Source: Stereocaulon alpinum
Lineage: Eukaryota; Ascomycota; Lecanoromycetes; Lecanorales; Stereocaulaceae
Direction: 5' to 3'
Length of the DNA: 64,000 nt
Assembly (NCBI GenBank): GCA_018257865.1
Contig: JAEUBA010000008.1
Span: 124,001 to 188,000 of the forward strand
Shown here: piece by piece, positions 1 through 11,960 of the stretch
Numbering within the stretch: position 1 is the stretch's first letter
How the letters are laid out: each line of letters begins with the position of its first letter
Made by a program: the position numbers and the translations under genes
Notes under the pieces: model-generated
What the model was told of the DNA's origin: nothing
Seen by the model: the letters and a program-made list of their open reading frames with translations, nothing else
Databases searched by the model: none

Positions 1-500
1 AAGTATTCCTGAACCCAATATTCTCGAGATCACCGATAAACTTGCCAGCCGTATGCGAAAAAGTGAGGGAGTATCCCCAGAAGAACCACTGGAACGACGT
101 GACACCCGTAGCCATCATCGACAGCCATATCAACGAGAGCGCCGACTTTCTTCGAGCGAGACCAGAGTAGAAGAAGCTGCTGTCGCGTTAGTCCTGTGTC
201 CCTCTAGAACATTGTTTCGTTCATCTATGCGCACCCCACACCAGGAATCATGAGCAGGACGAGGGCCGTGGACGTGAGCATCCATGCGATATCACCAGCC
301 TGTTGATCGCGAGGTCAGCATACATCACCCCGCAATGCTCTGTCGCGAGGGCTCTGCCATACATTATATAAGACGTTAAGATCTTGAGTCAGCGAGTCAC
401 CGCCGGTAGCAATCGTGCCATTGTAAGGAACCTGTTGGGTGTAGTTGAGCGTGCCAAGGTCGACTCCATTCACCACCGGGCCGTTAGACACCCCAGACAT
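1..500 (-). CDS. Ammonium permease (Mep/Amt family), 5' part, runs off the left edge
   Basis: Plasma-membrane ammonium transporter of the Amt/Mep/Rh family. Three exons are visible: 363-500, 235-299 and 1-176, with introns 300-362 and 177-234. Spliced, they read through the family's N-terminal signature: a short extracellular leader containing GGDSLTQDLNVLYN, then AGDIAWMLTSTALVLLMIPG, then FFYSGLARRKSALSLIW and QWFFWGYSLTFSHTAGKF. These are the first two transmembrane helices and the conserved FFYSGL segment. The start at 500 gives a leader of normal length; the rest of the protein lies outside the window. The gene reads leftward and has a long upstream region with GATA-type motifs, which fits nitrogen-repressed transport genes (family knowledge). 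Which of the fungal paralogues (meaA/mepA/MEP2-like) it is cannot be decided from this fragment. Family assignment is firm. Confidence 0.93.
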
Positions 501-2652
501 CGCGACGGAAGATCAACTTGGCAGTCAAAGTAATCGGTAAAGAGTCCACAGCCTTTCTGGTAGAATGAGGAGAATGATGGTAATTAGAATGAGACTCCTC
601 TTCTCCGCATAAGTTGGATCTGATTAAGATTGCTTGCCAGGTGCAGTAGTTGATAAAGGTGGAAGGGGGGGGGGGGTGGTTTCGGTAGCGACGTTCTGTC
701 AGTGGTGCGGGAGTGGGCCAACCTTAGTCAACCTTAGACGCTTATTCAAGCCCTCCCTTACCATACACAACCCTGGTGCAGATCGAATTGAGGCACGGTA
801 AATAATAAGTAAGTCACTTAGTAGTGATTAATGGTGAGAGACTACTGAGAGTGCACAATCAACGGCAGGGGATTATCAGCAAATCGAAACAAAGATAACA
901 AATATTCTCTTCCATCAAAACAATCTAGAACTAGTTACTGATAGTTCTATTCGTAAATCGAGATCATCACAATCTCTTTATATAGCTTTCCCACGTGGTG
1001 TCTTGTGTGACCACTATCTATTATCACCATTTGCAGACCCTTGATAGGCGAGCAGCGAGAGATTCCGCCGTGACAGACTTGCAGATCCGGTCAACGATGG
1101 TTGGTAGTAGCATCATTTAGTTTCGCGCCGGCCTGCAAATCCGTACTTTAGTCTTTGGGTCCGCCGCCAACAACAGGCTTTAACTTCTAGAACGCAGGCA
1201 CGCGAAACGCAGGCACAATTCGGCGAACGTGGGGGACCATGGAAAAGTTGATAGGACCCAAGCCAAACCGCCAAAATGATGTGCAGCTTGAGCTAGACTT
1301 CCACTTTCACCTTCACTGTGACGGAACGGGAATGTTGTGAAGACAGGGCGGTATGCCCCTTATTGATATGGTGCTGGGCACCGGCCATGTGGCCCTAACG
1401 TCCGTGTCATTATGTCTGGGGAAGTGGAGCTGCTAGGATGACGACAGGGCCAGTAATAACGGCAGTGGTAAGCATGATGTTCTCACAGTGCCTTGCTGTG
1501 GGCCTGTGGCATATGCAAGGCCGATAAATGCTATTTACCCCTATATCCTGCATAATCAATTCTGTGGGCACCAATGGCAAAAAAAGCCGCTCACAACGCA
1601 CTTACACTTCATTTTTGCTCATATCTTTGCACGCGTGGGCGAAAAGGGATCTGTGGGCGCCATGGGTACAGAAAAGGATCCAATGATGGTTTGTTGACCG
1701 AGTATGCCTTACCTGTCTCACAACTGATCAACTACATTTGGCATCCAATACACACCCAAAATGCCGGAAACGTGTCTCCGAAACCCACCCTCAGCCATTC
1801 ATTGAAACCCCTGAGGCAAGCCCGAGAGATCTTTCGATCTAATCTTTGCTGTTGTTCCTTGAGGAGAAGAACCAATCACACTAAACCTATACAGTATGCT
1901 GCGTTTCGCCCCCTGTCATGCTGCAGTGCGCCTCTCGGTGTAGCACGCGACTGTAAAGTCGGTGAGTGATTTGGGACTCAATCCCATATTCCCTTGTTCC
2001 ATGTCCTTTCCCAGGAAACCCTTCCCGAAAACGATTCTACGTACGCCTTAATCTGCCTGCTGCTCCCATCCCACAGGCCCACAACTTATACGAAAACAAA
2101 CTTACCGAGCAGGCTGAATATGCCCACTTACCCTGAAACGCAATCGATCGTCGATGACTAGCACCCAATACGCGTTCAACGTGCTAGAACCTGGCTACGT
2201 GATACGGCATCGGCAAGGTTTCATCCATGACTGGCACGAAATGCGCGCTCAAGTTTCTGGAACAAGGCTCCATCAGCCAATTGTGAAGGGCACGTTGCAC
2301 TGACTACGTTCCTGGCATTTGCACGGCATCTAACATCCTCGTATTCGACATCTCTACTGACCATTTGACACAAACCATTCGCCCTTAACACCGCCTTACC
2401 TACCATACTAACCTTCTTTCCCCCAAACACCATACCATGCACTGGAACCCCGAACTCCCAAACCCCAATACCCAAATCCCAACCTCTACACCCCTTCTAA
2501 CCTCCCAAATCAACATACCTCGTCTTCCCTTCCCATCCCACCACCCGTTCCCCACAACACCATTCCAGCAGCTCAATCAGCTTCCTACTACCTATATCGA
2601 CAACCCCTCTCCCCCAGCCTCATATCGCCAAAAGCATAAACCATATCAAAAA
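501..2652. other. Intergenic, no supported gene
   Basis: No open frame here has convincing codon structure or splice signals. It holds the permease promoter, a 12-base poly-G run at 665-676 and a tRNA-Tyr-like but non-foldable stretch near 1918-1990. Nothing else recognised. Confidence 0.5.
651..944. promoter_or_regulatory. Cluster of HGATAR motifs upstream of the ammonium permease gene
   Basis: Four matches to HGATAR on either strand lie at 651-656, 873-878 (reverse), 893-898 and 939-944, roughly 150-445 bp upstream of the permease start at 500. Fungal ammonium permeases are classic targets of AreA/Nit-2 GATA activators (established knowledge). The motif is short and expected by chance, so this is suggestive only. 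Confidence 0.3.
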
Positions 2653-2984
2653 GCAGATTCCGTAGTCCTCCCCCTCCTCTCCTAGCTCCACCATACCAAA
2701 CCCTCCCTCCCTCTCTCTCTCTCTTCCTATCCATCTGCAGACATACTACACACGACGCAGATTCCGTAGTCCCCCCTACATACCCACCATCCAATCTCAA
2801 CCTCAATCTCAATCTCGGCGTTCTGGCTCCACCAAACCAAGCAAACCCTCCCTGCCTCCCTCCCTCTCTTTCAGTCCGTCCGCAGACATGCTGCATAAGA
2901 GGCAGATTCCGTAGCCCTCCCTGACTCTATACTCACCGCTCGCTCGCGCTCTTTCTGTCCGTCTGCAGTCGTGGTGCATACGAG
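2653..2984. repeat. Degenerate minisatellite, about three units of 83-145 bp
   Basis: The motif GCAGATTCCGTAG recurs at 2653, 2757 and 2902. Each copy is followed by a pyrimidine-rich CCCTCCCTCC/CTCTCT stretch and then by a CTTTCxGTCCGTCTGCAGxC-type block, so whole units of different length repeat, not only the short motif. The spacer tracts vary, as expected for a slippage-prone array. Just downstream are short simple repeats (GTATGC units near 3060 and GTCCA units near 3090). Confidence 0.6.
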
Positions 2985-3570
2985 GCTGGTTGTGGATCTC
3001 GGGTCTTGAGAAATTGAGATTTGGAATTTGGAATTCGGGATTCAGGTGCATGTGCATTTCGTATGCGTATGCGTATGCGTGTTGTTTTGTGGGTCCAGTC
3101 CAGTCCAGTCCAGTCACCGACATGTATGTGGGAAAATTAAATACAGCTTGTCAGGAGGTAGAGAAGATGGGGAGAGAGGGATAGGGGATAGGTACGCTGT
3201 TAGGAAGTAATCATTATTTGGATGTTCTTGGGACAAGTATCGAGGTCCTTGAGGAATTGAGATTGCATGGATTGGTTTGAAGTATTTGGCTAGGAACCAG
3301 TAAGGAGGTGAGTATAGCTTGCTTGCTTGCTTACACGCATGCTCGCTCGCTCAGGCGAAAAAGGGGTATATGAAAAAAAAAGAACCACAGCTCATAGCTA
3401 TCAACGAGAAAACGAATGTATCCGCCCCCCAAAAAAAACATCACGCTAAAAAGAACTACCCAATGCGCGCTCGCATGCTCGAAAACACGTGCGTGCCCTG
3501 CACGCAGCTCCATGGTACATCCAACGATGTTGAATAGACATTTTGAAACACCCGATTCTGCCATCAATTT
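2985..3570. other. Intergenic, simple-sequence rich
   Basis: 3' flank of the leftward gene ending at 3571. Contains short tandem GTATGC, GTCCA and GCTT runs. No gene seen. Confidence 0.45.
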
Positions 3571-6500
3571 TTACCTCCCAAGCCTATTGAACCAACTACT
3601 CCTCTTCCCCTGTCCGGTTTTCCCATCAAAGGTCTTGGTTCCGCCACCCAACTTCACTCCTCCCAGCACCTCGCTCTGTCTCCTAGTACTCCTGTCAACG
3701 CTCCTGTACCGCTCCCCTTCAGCGCTACCGTCGCTTTCTTTCTCGCGCCTGCGGCTGCTGCGTCTGCGATCTTGGTCTTCGGCTAACGGGTCAGTGTACA
3801 TGCGGCTTGAGCGCTTTGACTTTCTGTGAGACGAACGCCGGATGTCGTCTTCGGCTTTTAGATCGTCGGCTCCGGTGGCACGGAGGTCGGGTGCTGGCTC
3901 GACGATTGAGGGCTCGACTGGTGGTGGTTCTGGTGGGTCGGAGGCCTGGGATTTCACCCATGAGGCTGTGTGTTCGTTGCCGCCGCCGTAGGGATCATTG
4001 ACTTCCTTATCACCCTGAGAGGCGTTACGTGGGTCAAAGTAGTCGTCTACTGCGGCTGGGGCTGTGGATTTGCGCCGTTCGGCTTTCGGGCGGCGTTCTT
4101 CGTGACGCACGCGTCGTGAATCATCTTCGTCTGGCGCTGATTTGTCGTATGTCGAACGACGGCGATCGGATTTGCGAGGACGAGAAGACGACTCAGCCGG
4201 TAAGTCTCTATCCTTTTCAGTATCTCGGCGTTTGCTACTGCGGGGTTTGAGGATGTCTTCTTCCAGCGCTCTGTTGGCTTCTTCTTCCTCTTTGGCGCGG
4301 CGAGCTTCTCGAGCTGCTCGTCTTGCGTCTTTTTCCTCTTGGCGCTTAGCTTCGGCCTCTTCTTCTTTCCGAGCTCGGCGGTCTTTATCGTCTTTGACTT
4401 TGGCTTTTTCTGCGTCTCGGCGCTTGGCTCGTCGATCGGCTTCATATTTCAGAGCCTCCTCACGGGCAGCACGTTCTCGGTCTGCTTTCTTAGCCCGTCG
4501 TTCTTCTCTCCGAGCATCAGCTTCTTCAGCCTCGGTAGCTCCAGCATCTGGTGCAGTATCGTAAACGAAGCCTTGTGCAGCTCGGTCTGTCTTTTCGGAA
4601 CGCCGGCGATCATCACGACGAGGACGCTTGGCAGAGTCATCTCCTCCAGTGACAGTCCGCTTACGAGGTGAGACCTCTTCCTCTACAATTGCTTTCTTCG
4701 GCCGCTCAGTGTCAGATGCCCGGCGAGTCTTGAGAAAGCCGCCAAAGAGTCCACCACTCTTCTTGCTTTCAGGCTTCTTCGCGCTCGTTGCTGAGCGTTG
4801 AAGGCTTTTTGGCTTGGTGATAAATTGCATATCATCAGGTCCATCGGCTACATCCGCACCAGAAGAGGGGCCTGCGTCAACCATTACAACATCGTCGTCG
4901 AGGTCGTTCCCAACTTTAGACTTCCTTTTGGAAGAGCTGGGATCCATTCTCGAATCCCGCTTAGATTTAGTCCTATCAGGCAAGTCTTTCCTAAGAGATG
5001 CTGGCTCTGGCTCTACAGCCCTCAACTTGGACTTCGGACCTTTATTGGGAGTTGGTGTATCAATGATGGGATCTTCTATACCATTGACCATGACCATATC
5101 ATCACTATCGATGGCGTAAGGATCAGGGATGACTAAAAAGTCATGGTCAGCAGGACTTTGTGTGTTCTTCAGCACGTGGGACAGATTCTTACTCTTGGCT
5201 TTTTGCTTGCCTCGAGTCGAAGCTTTCCTGTCTAGTTTACCAACCCCCATAAGTTTCGCAGCTTTGCTGCCATCTTCTGGCGCATTCTCAGGTGGAGGCG
5301 ACGGAAGACCATTTGCATCTTGATCCACAGACGCCCGACGTGATGCCGCCTTTGGGCCAGAAGTCGTACTGCTGCGCCTGACAGGTTGCTTTCGGGCTGG
5401 GGTCCCACCACCGAAAAGACCGCCAAAGCTCGAGCCTCGAACCTTTGGTGGACGAGATTCTGCTTTCTTGGGTTTCTCTACCTTCTCCGGCTTGTCTGAC
5501 TCGGAATCCTTGGACTCGGATTTGATGACTTCCTTTGCCGTTTTAGTAGTTTTTGATCGGACTAGACCTGCCACTTGCTGCTTCTTGGGGGGTGTCGGTA
5601 CTTCGGCGTCATCTTTGACTTTACTCTCCTTCTTGACTTCTCTAGTCGAAGCACCCCAAAGCCCCCAAGACGTCGGACCACCAGCTTTACTTACGCGAGC
5701 GCGCTCCTTCTTGACAGGTTTGTCCTCCTTTGGCTCTGGCGGCGGGGTGGGCGGTCGTTGCGACTCTGGCGTTTCTTGATTCTTCGAGGCCTTTTCCTTT
5801 TCTTTCACTGACTTGGTGCTCTTCTTCGTTTCTTGCTTTTCAAGAGGTGGGGAATCTAACATGTCAAGGTCGTCCATACCTTCGCCTGGGAAGCTGCCTG
5901 GAACTGAGTCCTTTGAGCCCTGGTTTGTATCGAAATAATCAGATGAAAGCTCCTTGTTCTTCGATGCAGCGCCTTTACTTGATGTTTTGCCTAGTGCAGC
6001 ACCCTTTTTGTCGAATTTTGAAGTTGGGGCGGGATCTGCAGCGGGTGGCGCAGACTCCTGTTTAGATGCTTTTGCTATTTGCTCAAACTCCTTCGCCCTC
6101 TGCAACACCGACGATTTACCTGCTGTCTTTGAAGTTGACATTGTTGTCATTGGCGATTTTGTAGGTTGAGGCGTTGGAGGTTGGTCATCAGTCTCGGTGC
6201 TCGTAGGTTCTGGCTCGTTCCAGGCTCCCTTCTTTCCCGTTGACTTTTGATTGGTCCAATCTTGTTTCCCAATCTCCGTTTTGACCTCATTTGCCTTCTT
6301 GCCAGATGGCTTCTTCGTCGAGCCCCAGATGTTACTACTGAAAGCATCTTCTTTGATCTCATCATCCTTGTCGTTCGTGTCAAGGCCCTTTTTAGATTTG
6401 CCGTCTTTGCCTTTGCCTGCTGTCGCGTCCATAAATTCATCCGCTATACCCTTTTTCTTGGCATCACTGGACTTGCTCTTGTCGCTCTCTTGAGTAGTAG

Positions 6501-9500
6501 TCTTGGTGAGCTTCGAATCAATCTTGCCTTTCGTAGACTTCTTCGCAGGCTCTTCAACGGTTTCAACGATTTCATCAAGATCACTGACTTCTTCCTCCTC
6601 AGCCACTTCATCCTTTTTGGCCTTCGCGGCATCTTTGGTGCTAGTCTTTGACTTGGACGTGGACGTTGTGGCCATACCACCCCAGAAGGATCTAGCTGCT
6701 TTAGCGGGTGTCTCTTCCTTGAATGCATCCTTTTTCTTGAAATCATCTTTGAGCGCCTTTTCCCCAACGACAGCCTCTTCTGATTTGTCTTTCGCACCCT
6801 TTTTGCCTGCTTTCGCGTCGGAAGATTTGACATCTTTTGCGCCCTTAGCCTTCGCTGGCGCAAAGTCCCCCCAACCATCGTCTGCAAGGTCTTGTTCTTC
6901 AGGTTCTGGAGTCAGACCTTGAGCTGGTGGGGTTGGAGCAGGTGGAGGCGCTTCCCAGGGCATGTCTTTTCTACCACCTTTCTTCGTTTTCTTCGAGCTG
7001 ATGGGACCGCCGCCCCACAAACCCCAAGTGTCTTCTTCAGCTGCCGGAGCGGTATCAGGTACTGAGTCTGCCAGCAGATCTTTGGTCTTCGATACCTCTG
7101 GTGAAGTGCTAGTCTTGCCTTTTTTGCCAAGCTTGCCCTTGCCTTTCTTTGCCTCCTCTTCTCTAGCGGCCTTGTCCTCTTCCTCCTGGCGTTCTCTCTC
7201 TTCCTGCTCCAACCTCTCCTTCTCCTCCTGTTCTAGCCTGTCCTTCTCTTCCTGGTCCAGACGCTCCTTCTCCTTCCTTTCCCGCTCTCTTTCCTTTTCC
7301 TTCTTCCTCTTTTGACTTGGTGTAAGACCTTTAGCCCAGTCGTCCTCCTTCGCCTTCTCTTTAGCCCTCTCCTCTACCTCCTGCTTCTCTTGCTCGTCCT
7401 GTTCCTGCCTCTCTCTTTCTTCTTGCTCTGTTCTTTCCTTATCTTCCTGTTCCTCTGACTCTTTTGCCCTCTTCACCTTATCTCGTTCCCTTTCCTTCTT
7501 CTTCCTCTCCTTGGGATTAAGACCTACGAGGCTAGCTTCCCAGTCGTCTGCCTCTTTCTGCTCTTGCTCTTGCTTCTTCTGTTTTGCTTCCTCCTCTTCC
7601 TTCTCCCTAGCCTCTTGTTCTTTCTTTTCCGTCTCGCGTTCCTTGATCTTTTTTCTTCTGTCTTTGGGAGAGAGGCCTACCAGACTCGCCTCCCAGTCTT
7701 CGTCAGCTAGAATGTCCTTGGTATTGTCAGGTTCTGGTATGGCATCGACAACTGGTTCATGTTCGGTTACTTTGCCTTTTTTACCCTTCGCCGCTTTCTT
7801 TGTGGAACCCCATATGTCAGAGGAAGCGTCTGGAATATCAGGGACGGGAGGTGGCGGTGGCGTCGCTTCCTCCTTCGTAGAACTAGCAATGGAGTTTCGC
7901 TTATTCTTCTTATTCTTCTTATCAGCAGTGCCCAATCCGCTCATCCAATCATCGTCAGCCGCATTGCTGGTTGTGTCTGCGGTGGATTTGGAATCCGTTG
8001 TTGGCAAAGGATCTTCGTTGACTTCGGATATGAGACTTTTCTTGCCTTTCTTGTCTTTCTTCGATCCAGTACGCATCAAATTCGGCTTCTCCTCGACAAA
8101 TGGCTCAGGATCGGGCGGGGGTGGTGGTGGTGTAAAATCCTCCTTCTTGCCCTTTTTCTTGTCCTTCTTTGAGCCAAGAGCACCCCAACCAGTAGCTGCG
8201 ATAGCATCGGGCTCGAGCGAACTCTCAACGGCAGGCTGCTCTTCAGTCTCATCGACACCCCAGACAGATGTATTGGTAGCCTTCTTGCTTGTCTTGGTGC
8301 CGAACGAACCCCATCCGGTATCTGCAGTAGTGTCAGGTTCAAAGTTATGCTCAGCGATCGACTTCCCCTCTTCCTCGGGCTCATCCCAAGCGGACTTTTT
8401 GGACTTCTTCTTGTCTTTCTTGGTACTGAAAGCACCCCAGTCTTCGTCTGGTTTTGGGTCTGGATCAACACTCGCTGTGAATGCGGGTTCATCGGCCTTG
8501 TTGAATCCCTTCTTCTTATTCTTGGTGCCAAAAGAACCCCAACCGCCGACGGCTTCAGACCCAGTTTCAACCACGTCTACCTGTTCCTCAACTTTGTCAT
8601 CCTTCTTACCGATTTTTTTCTTATCCTTTTTGGTGCCGAAGCCTGCCCAACCAAAGCTCAGACCTGCCTCAGCTTCTGGCTCATCAACAACTGTGATTGG
8701 CTCCTCAGCTTGATCATCCCTCTTAGTATCCTTCTTTTTGTCCTTTCTGTCGAAGCTTCCCCACCCGAAGCCTTGGTCTGGTTCTTGATCCACTTCTGGT
8801 AGTGCTGTGATCGTGGAATCTTCGACTTTCTCTGCCTCTTTCTTGCCCTTCTTCTTCTCCTTCTTGCCGAACGCGCCCCAGCCCGTATCGGCTTCTGGTT
8901 CTGGTCCTGCATCGGGCACGGCAAGGATGGCTGGCTCTTCAATCTCTGTGATTTTCTTGCCCCCTTTCTTGCTCTTCTTCGTACCAAAGCCTCCCCACTC
9001 ATCCACTGCTGCAGGTTCTGGCGCGTTGGGCGGTGGTGGTGGTGGAGCTGGAGTCTCTTCTTCGCCCTTCTTGCCCTTCTTCTTTTTCGTTGTCGTAGTT
9101 CCCCACCCGCTACCCCATGTGTCCTCTGCTACATGATCAGGCTCGGTGATTGCGGTACCGATAGTCGCTAGATCCGGTTCGGTGACGGGATTTTCAAAGG
9201 CGCTCTTCTTCTTTTTCTTGTCTTTCTTACCAGCTGAGCCAAAAGTGCCCCAACCATCGTCACCTCCTGTCTTGATTTCTTCTACCTTCTCTTCTTCCTT
9301 CTCTTCAAGTGCGCCGAAGTCTCCAAACTCGAAGCCGGTCGACGTGGTCTTCTTTTTGTTCTTCTTATTGCCACCGAACGACCAGGAATTAGCTGTGTCT
9401 GCTATATCCGCAGTATCCTTTGCAGTCTTTGAAAATGAGTCTGCGATGTCTGTGCTTCCATTATCTGCCCCAGCACCAAAGCTCCAATCACCGCCAGTGT

Positions 9501-10616
9501 TCCAACTACTGTTCCATCCGCTGAAAGCACTGGTTGAACTACCTTTCTTGTCCTTAATACCGAAATCGAGGTCAATCTTTGGTGTGTCATCGAGGCTAAT
9601 GTCGTCGAAGTAACTGGTCGCAGCCGCTTTCTCAGGGACAGAATCGGTCTAATTCAATGTAAGTACTGGCTCCTCTCTTGTGTTCATCATTTCAGACCAA
9701 CCTTTCCTTTCTTGCCTTTCTTGTCCTTCTTCGTCGTAGCGGAGAAGGCGCCCCAGTCGTCTCCAGCATCATCGTTGCCTTCGTCAGCCCAAGACAGTGG
9801 ATTTTTGTTCTTCGCGACCTCCTCTTCTTCCTTTTTCTTCGCCTCTTCCTCTTCCTGCTTCTTCTTCTCCTCGTCTTTGGCCTTCTTTCCCTTCTTCTTG
9901 TTCTTACCTGTATCCCAATTATCCCAATCATCGCCGCCCCCGCCACCATCTCCTCCTCCGCCATCTCCTCCATTACTGCCACCACCACCACCCTCTCCTT
10001 CACCATTCTCCTCGCCGTCTCCTCCATCTTTGCTGCCTCCGTCCCCATCGCCTGCCCATTTCGCTTGAGTTGCTTGCTTTGCCGCCTTCTTGGCCTTCTT
10101 GCCGGCTGCTTGGCGGAAATTTGAAGTATCCCCAAAGTCAATATCTGGCGCCGTCATGGGTTCTGGGGGTGAAATAATGCTTTGTTGTGTGTAGTCGTAG
10201 GTCGGCGGTATATCAAGCCTCTTTGAAGCTAGCTGGTTAGATGCTAAGTCCTCTTCGAGATCATAGCTTGGAGGCAAATCTGCAACCGAATCGTTGTAGG
10301 AAGGTGGAGGTGGTTCAATATGTGATGGGTATGCACTCTCTGGACCGCCGGAAGATAGGATCTCTAATATGAACCTGGTCACCTGGAAAGGGTGCACACA
10401 CGGTAGCTGGTCGAAAATGTTAGTTATATTGCAAGATAAGGAAGGATTAGTCTTGGATGGGCGATAACTGACGTGTCCCTGCTCCTTGGAACATGCCAAA
10501 TGTGGGGAGACAAGGCTGGAATTGAGTCTGGGAGTCTTACGGAGGTCTCGACTGGCGTAGTCTTCCCCAATGCTAGGTCCCGCCCTCTGCACGAGCTTGC
10601 ACACCGCCTCATCCAT
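3571..10616 (-). CDS. Giant Lys/Glu-rich protein with tandem Trp-Gly-x-Phe modules (about 2,308 aa)
   Basis: I do not recognise a named family. Model: exons 10473-10616, 9702-10406 and 3571-9648; introns 10407-10472 and 9649-9701 are both phase 0 with good branch sites. The 5' end is the weak point: the ATG at 10616 is chosen, but an upstream exon is possible. The N-terminal region has Pro-Pro-x-Tyr-like patches (PPPPSYNDS, LPPSYD). Most of the protein is about 20 copies of an acidic linker followed by W-G-x-F-G and a lysine block, for example GWGSFGTK then KKKG; two variants read DWEASLVGL followed by KERKKK. Around residues 700-1000 there is a long Glu/Arg/Lys stretch that looks like a single charged helix. 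The C-terminal third is Arg/Lys/Ser rich with RREERRAKKADRER-type charged segments and ends in WFNRLGR. No signal peptide or membrane segment. Large fungal proteins of this look are often labelled involucrin-repeat proteins, which implies no function. Confidence 0.8.
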
Positions 10617-11960
10617 TCTGTTGATATAAGGTTCCACTGATTATCCAAACCAATCTTCAGTGGCAGGGTCTCTCGTTCTAGAGGTCCATTGTCGCGATTG
10701 TAGTCGCAGTGCGATCTGGCAGCTACTGCTGCCATTATGAGCTTTAGGAACGCTGCTGAGTCGAGAGAGTCTGGGCAGGGTCATTGACGCAACGGAAGAA
10801 GGCGATAAGGCTGTTGTATTAATATGGGAGGAGGAAAAGATCGGGGCAATTGCCGAAGAGGAGTGCAAACAGCCTCCCAAAAGATTACTTCGCAAGTAGC
10901 ACGCAAGTGTAGACGTGTTGATGCTGTTAGCGATGTGGAGAGGCAAAGCAACGGCGGCAGCAAATAGTGGTCACGAGTCGATCACACGGCACCCCTGCAC
11001 TTTGTGTATCGTGCCCCCGAGCTTGAGCGAATCACCGATAACTCCCCGTTAAATTACCTTCAATTAGGGCTCATTTCGCATTAATGCCATAACTTACGGT
11101 AGCTGAAGAGAATTCTGACAATCAGGGTCACGGAAGATCTGTATTTCTCTACAGAAGAGAAAAGGAGGTGTAGTGAATCTCTGTGTCACGTTGTGATCTC
11201 GTTTCCGAATAATGCGGGGGCCGTCAAAATCTCTGCTGCAAGCTACCATTCGTCAGCTGCCCCGCCGTCTGCAGCTGGCCAAATGCCAATGACCGCCTTA
11301 GTATGACTAGATGGTTTAGACAGTACGCGAAGCCTTGTCATTTGTTCGGAGACCTTCCGAAAGTCAAGAAGTGCACATCCCAAATCCTCTCGGGGGAACC
11401 TGAGGCAACAAAAGTTGGTACGCGAGGTGCACATATACCTCCACCTGCTTTACATGGCAGTACCGTAAGGAAATCTTGCTTACACATGTCTAACCGTACA
11501 TTTGCCAACTTGGTAAACTCAATATGGCACTAACAGGTCTAATACGCTGATCTCTTCAAGTGTGTGTGTAGTGGCAGTGAACGGGGATATGTGTACATTA
11601 GACATATCTAGATTTCTTGCAATTCCAACTGTCTGATAGCAAGAGCTCTACAAGCCTACCCCCTTTTGCGCTCTATTGCTGATTACAGTAAGTCGTTTGT
11701 AGATATCGTTTCCTTCCTCGGAGTCCACAGTGAACGTAGTCCCTATAGACACGTAGGTCCAACAATACCCGCAATACCTCAAGATTCCAGTAGGGTTCCA
11801 AGTCTCCGTCACACCTCCAGCGCCTTGCAATACACAAATCGCTTCTTAGATCAATACCCCACCCATAATCACTGCATTCGTGTTCTCAAAACTGTAGGAA
11901 ATTCCCTTCCAGACACCACCGACCTCCCTTGGTCCTATAGCAAATCAGGTTACCCATTTA
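10617..11960. other. Intergenic, promoter side of the WG-repeat gene and 3' flank of CHD1
   Basis: No supported gene. Alternative frames at 10640-10735 might include an upstream exon of the WG-repeat gene, but no clear splice pair was found. Confidence 0.4.

Noticed and set aside
665..676. 12-base poly-G run
   Set aside because: Isolated homopolymer; may be a sequencing-difficult site but carries no further signal.
1918..1990. tRNA-Tyr-like stretch (GACTGTAAAGTC with a following T-arm-like hairpin)
   Set aside because: The anticodon loop would have six bases with only four stem pairs, the D-loop is too long and the acceptor ends do not pair.
1410..2896. Several open frames of 60-130 codons on both strands
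   Set aside because: Low-complexity or mixed composition, no splice partners, no recognisable domains.
3416..9613. Many long open frames on the plus strand across the WG-repeat gene
   Set aside because: They are antisense shadows of biased Lys/Glu codons; the minus frame alone carries a coherent repeated module.
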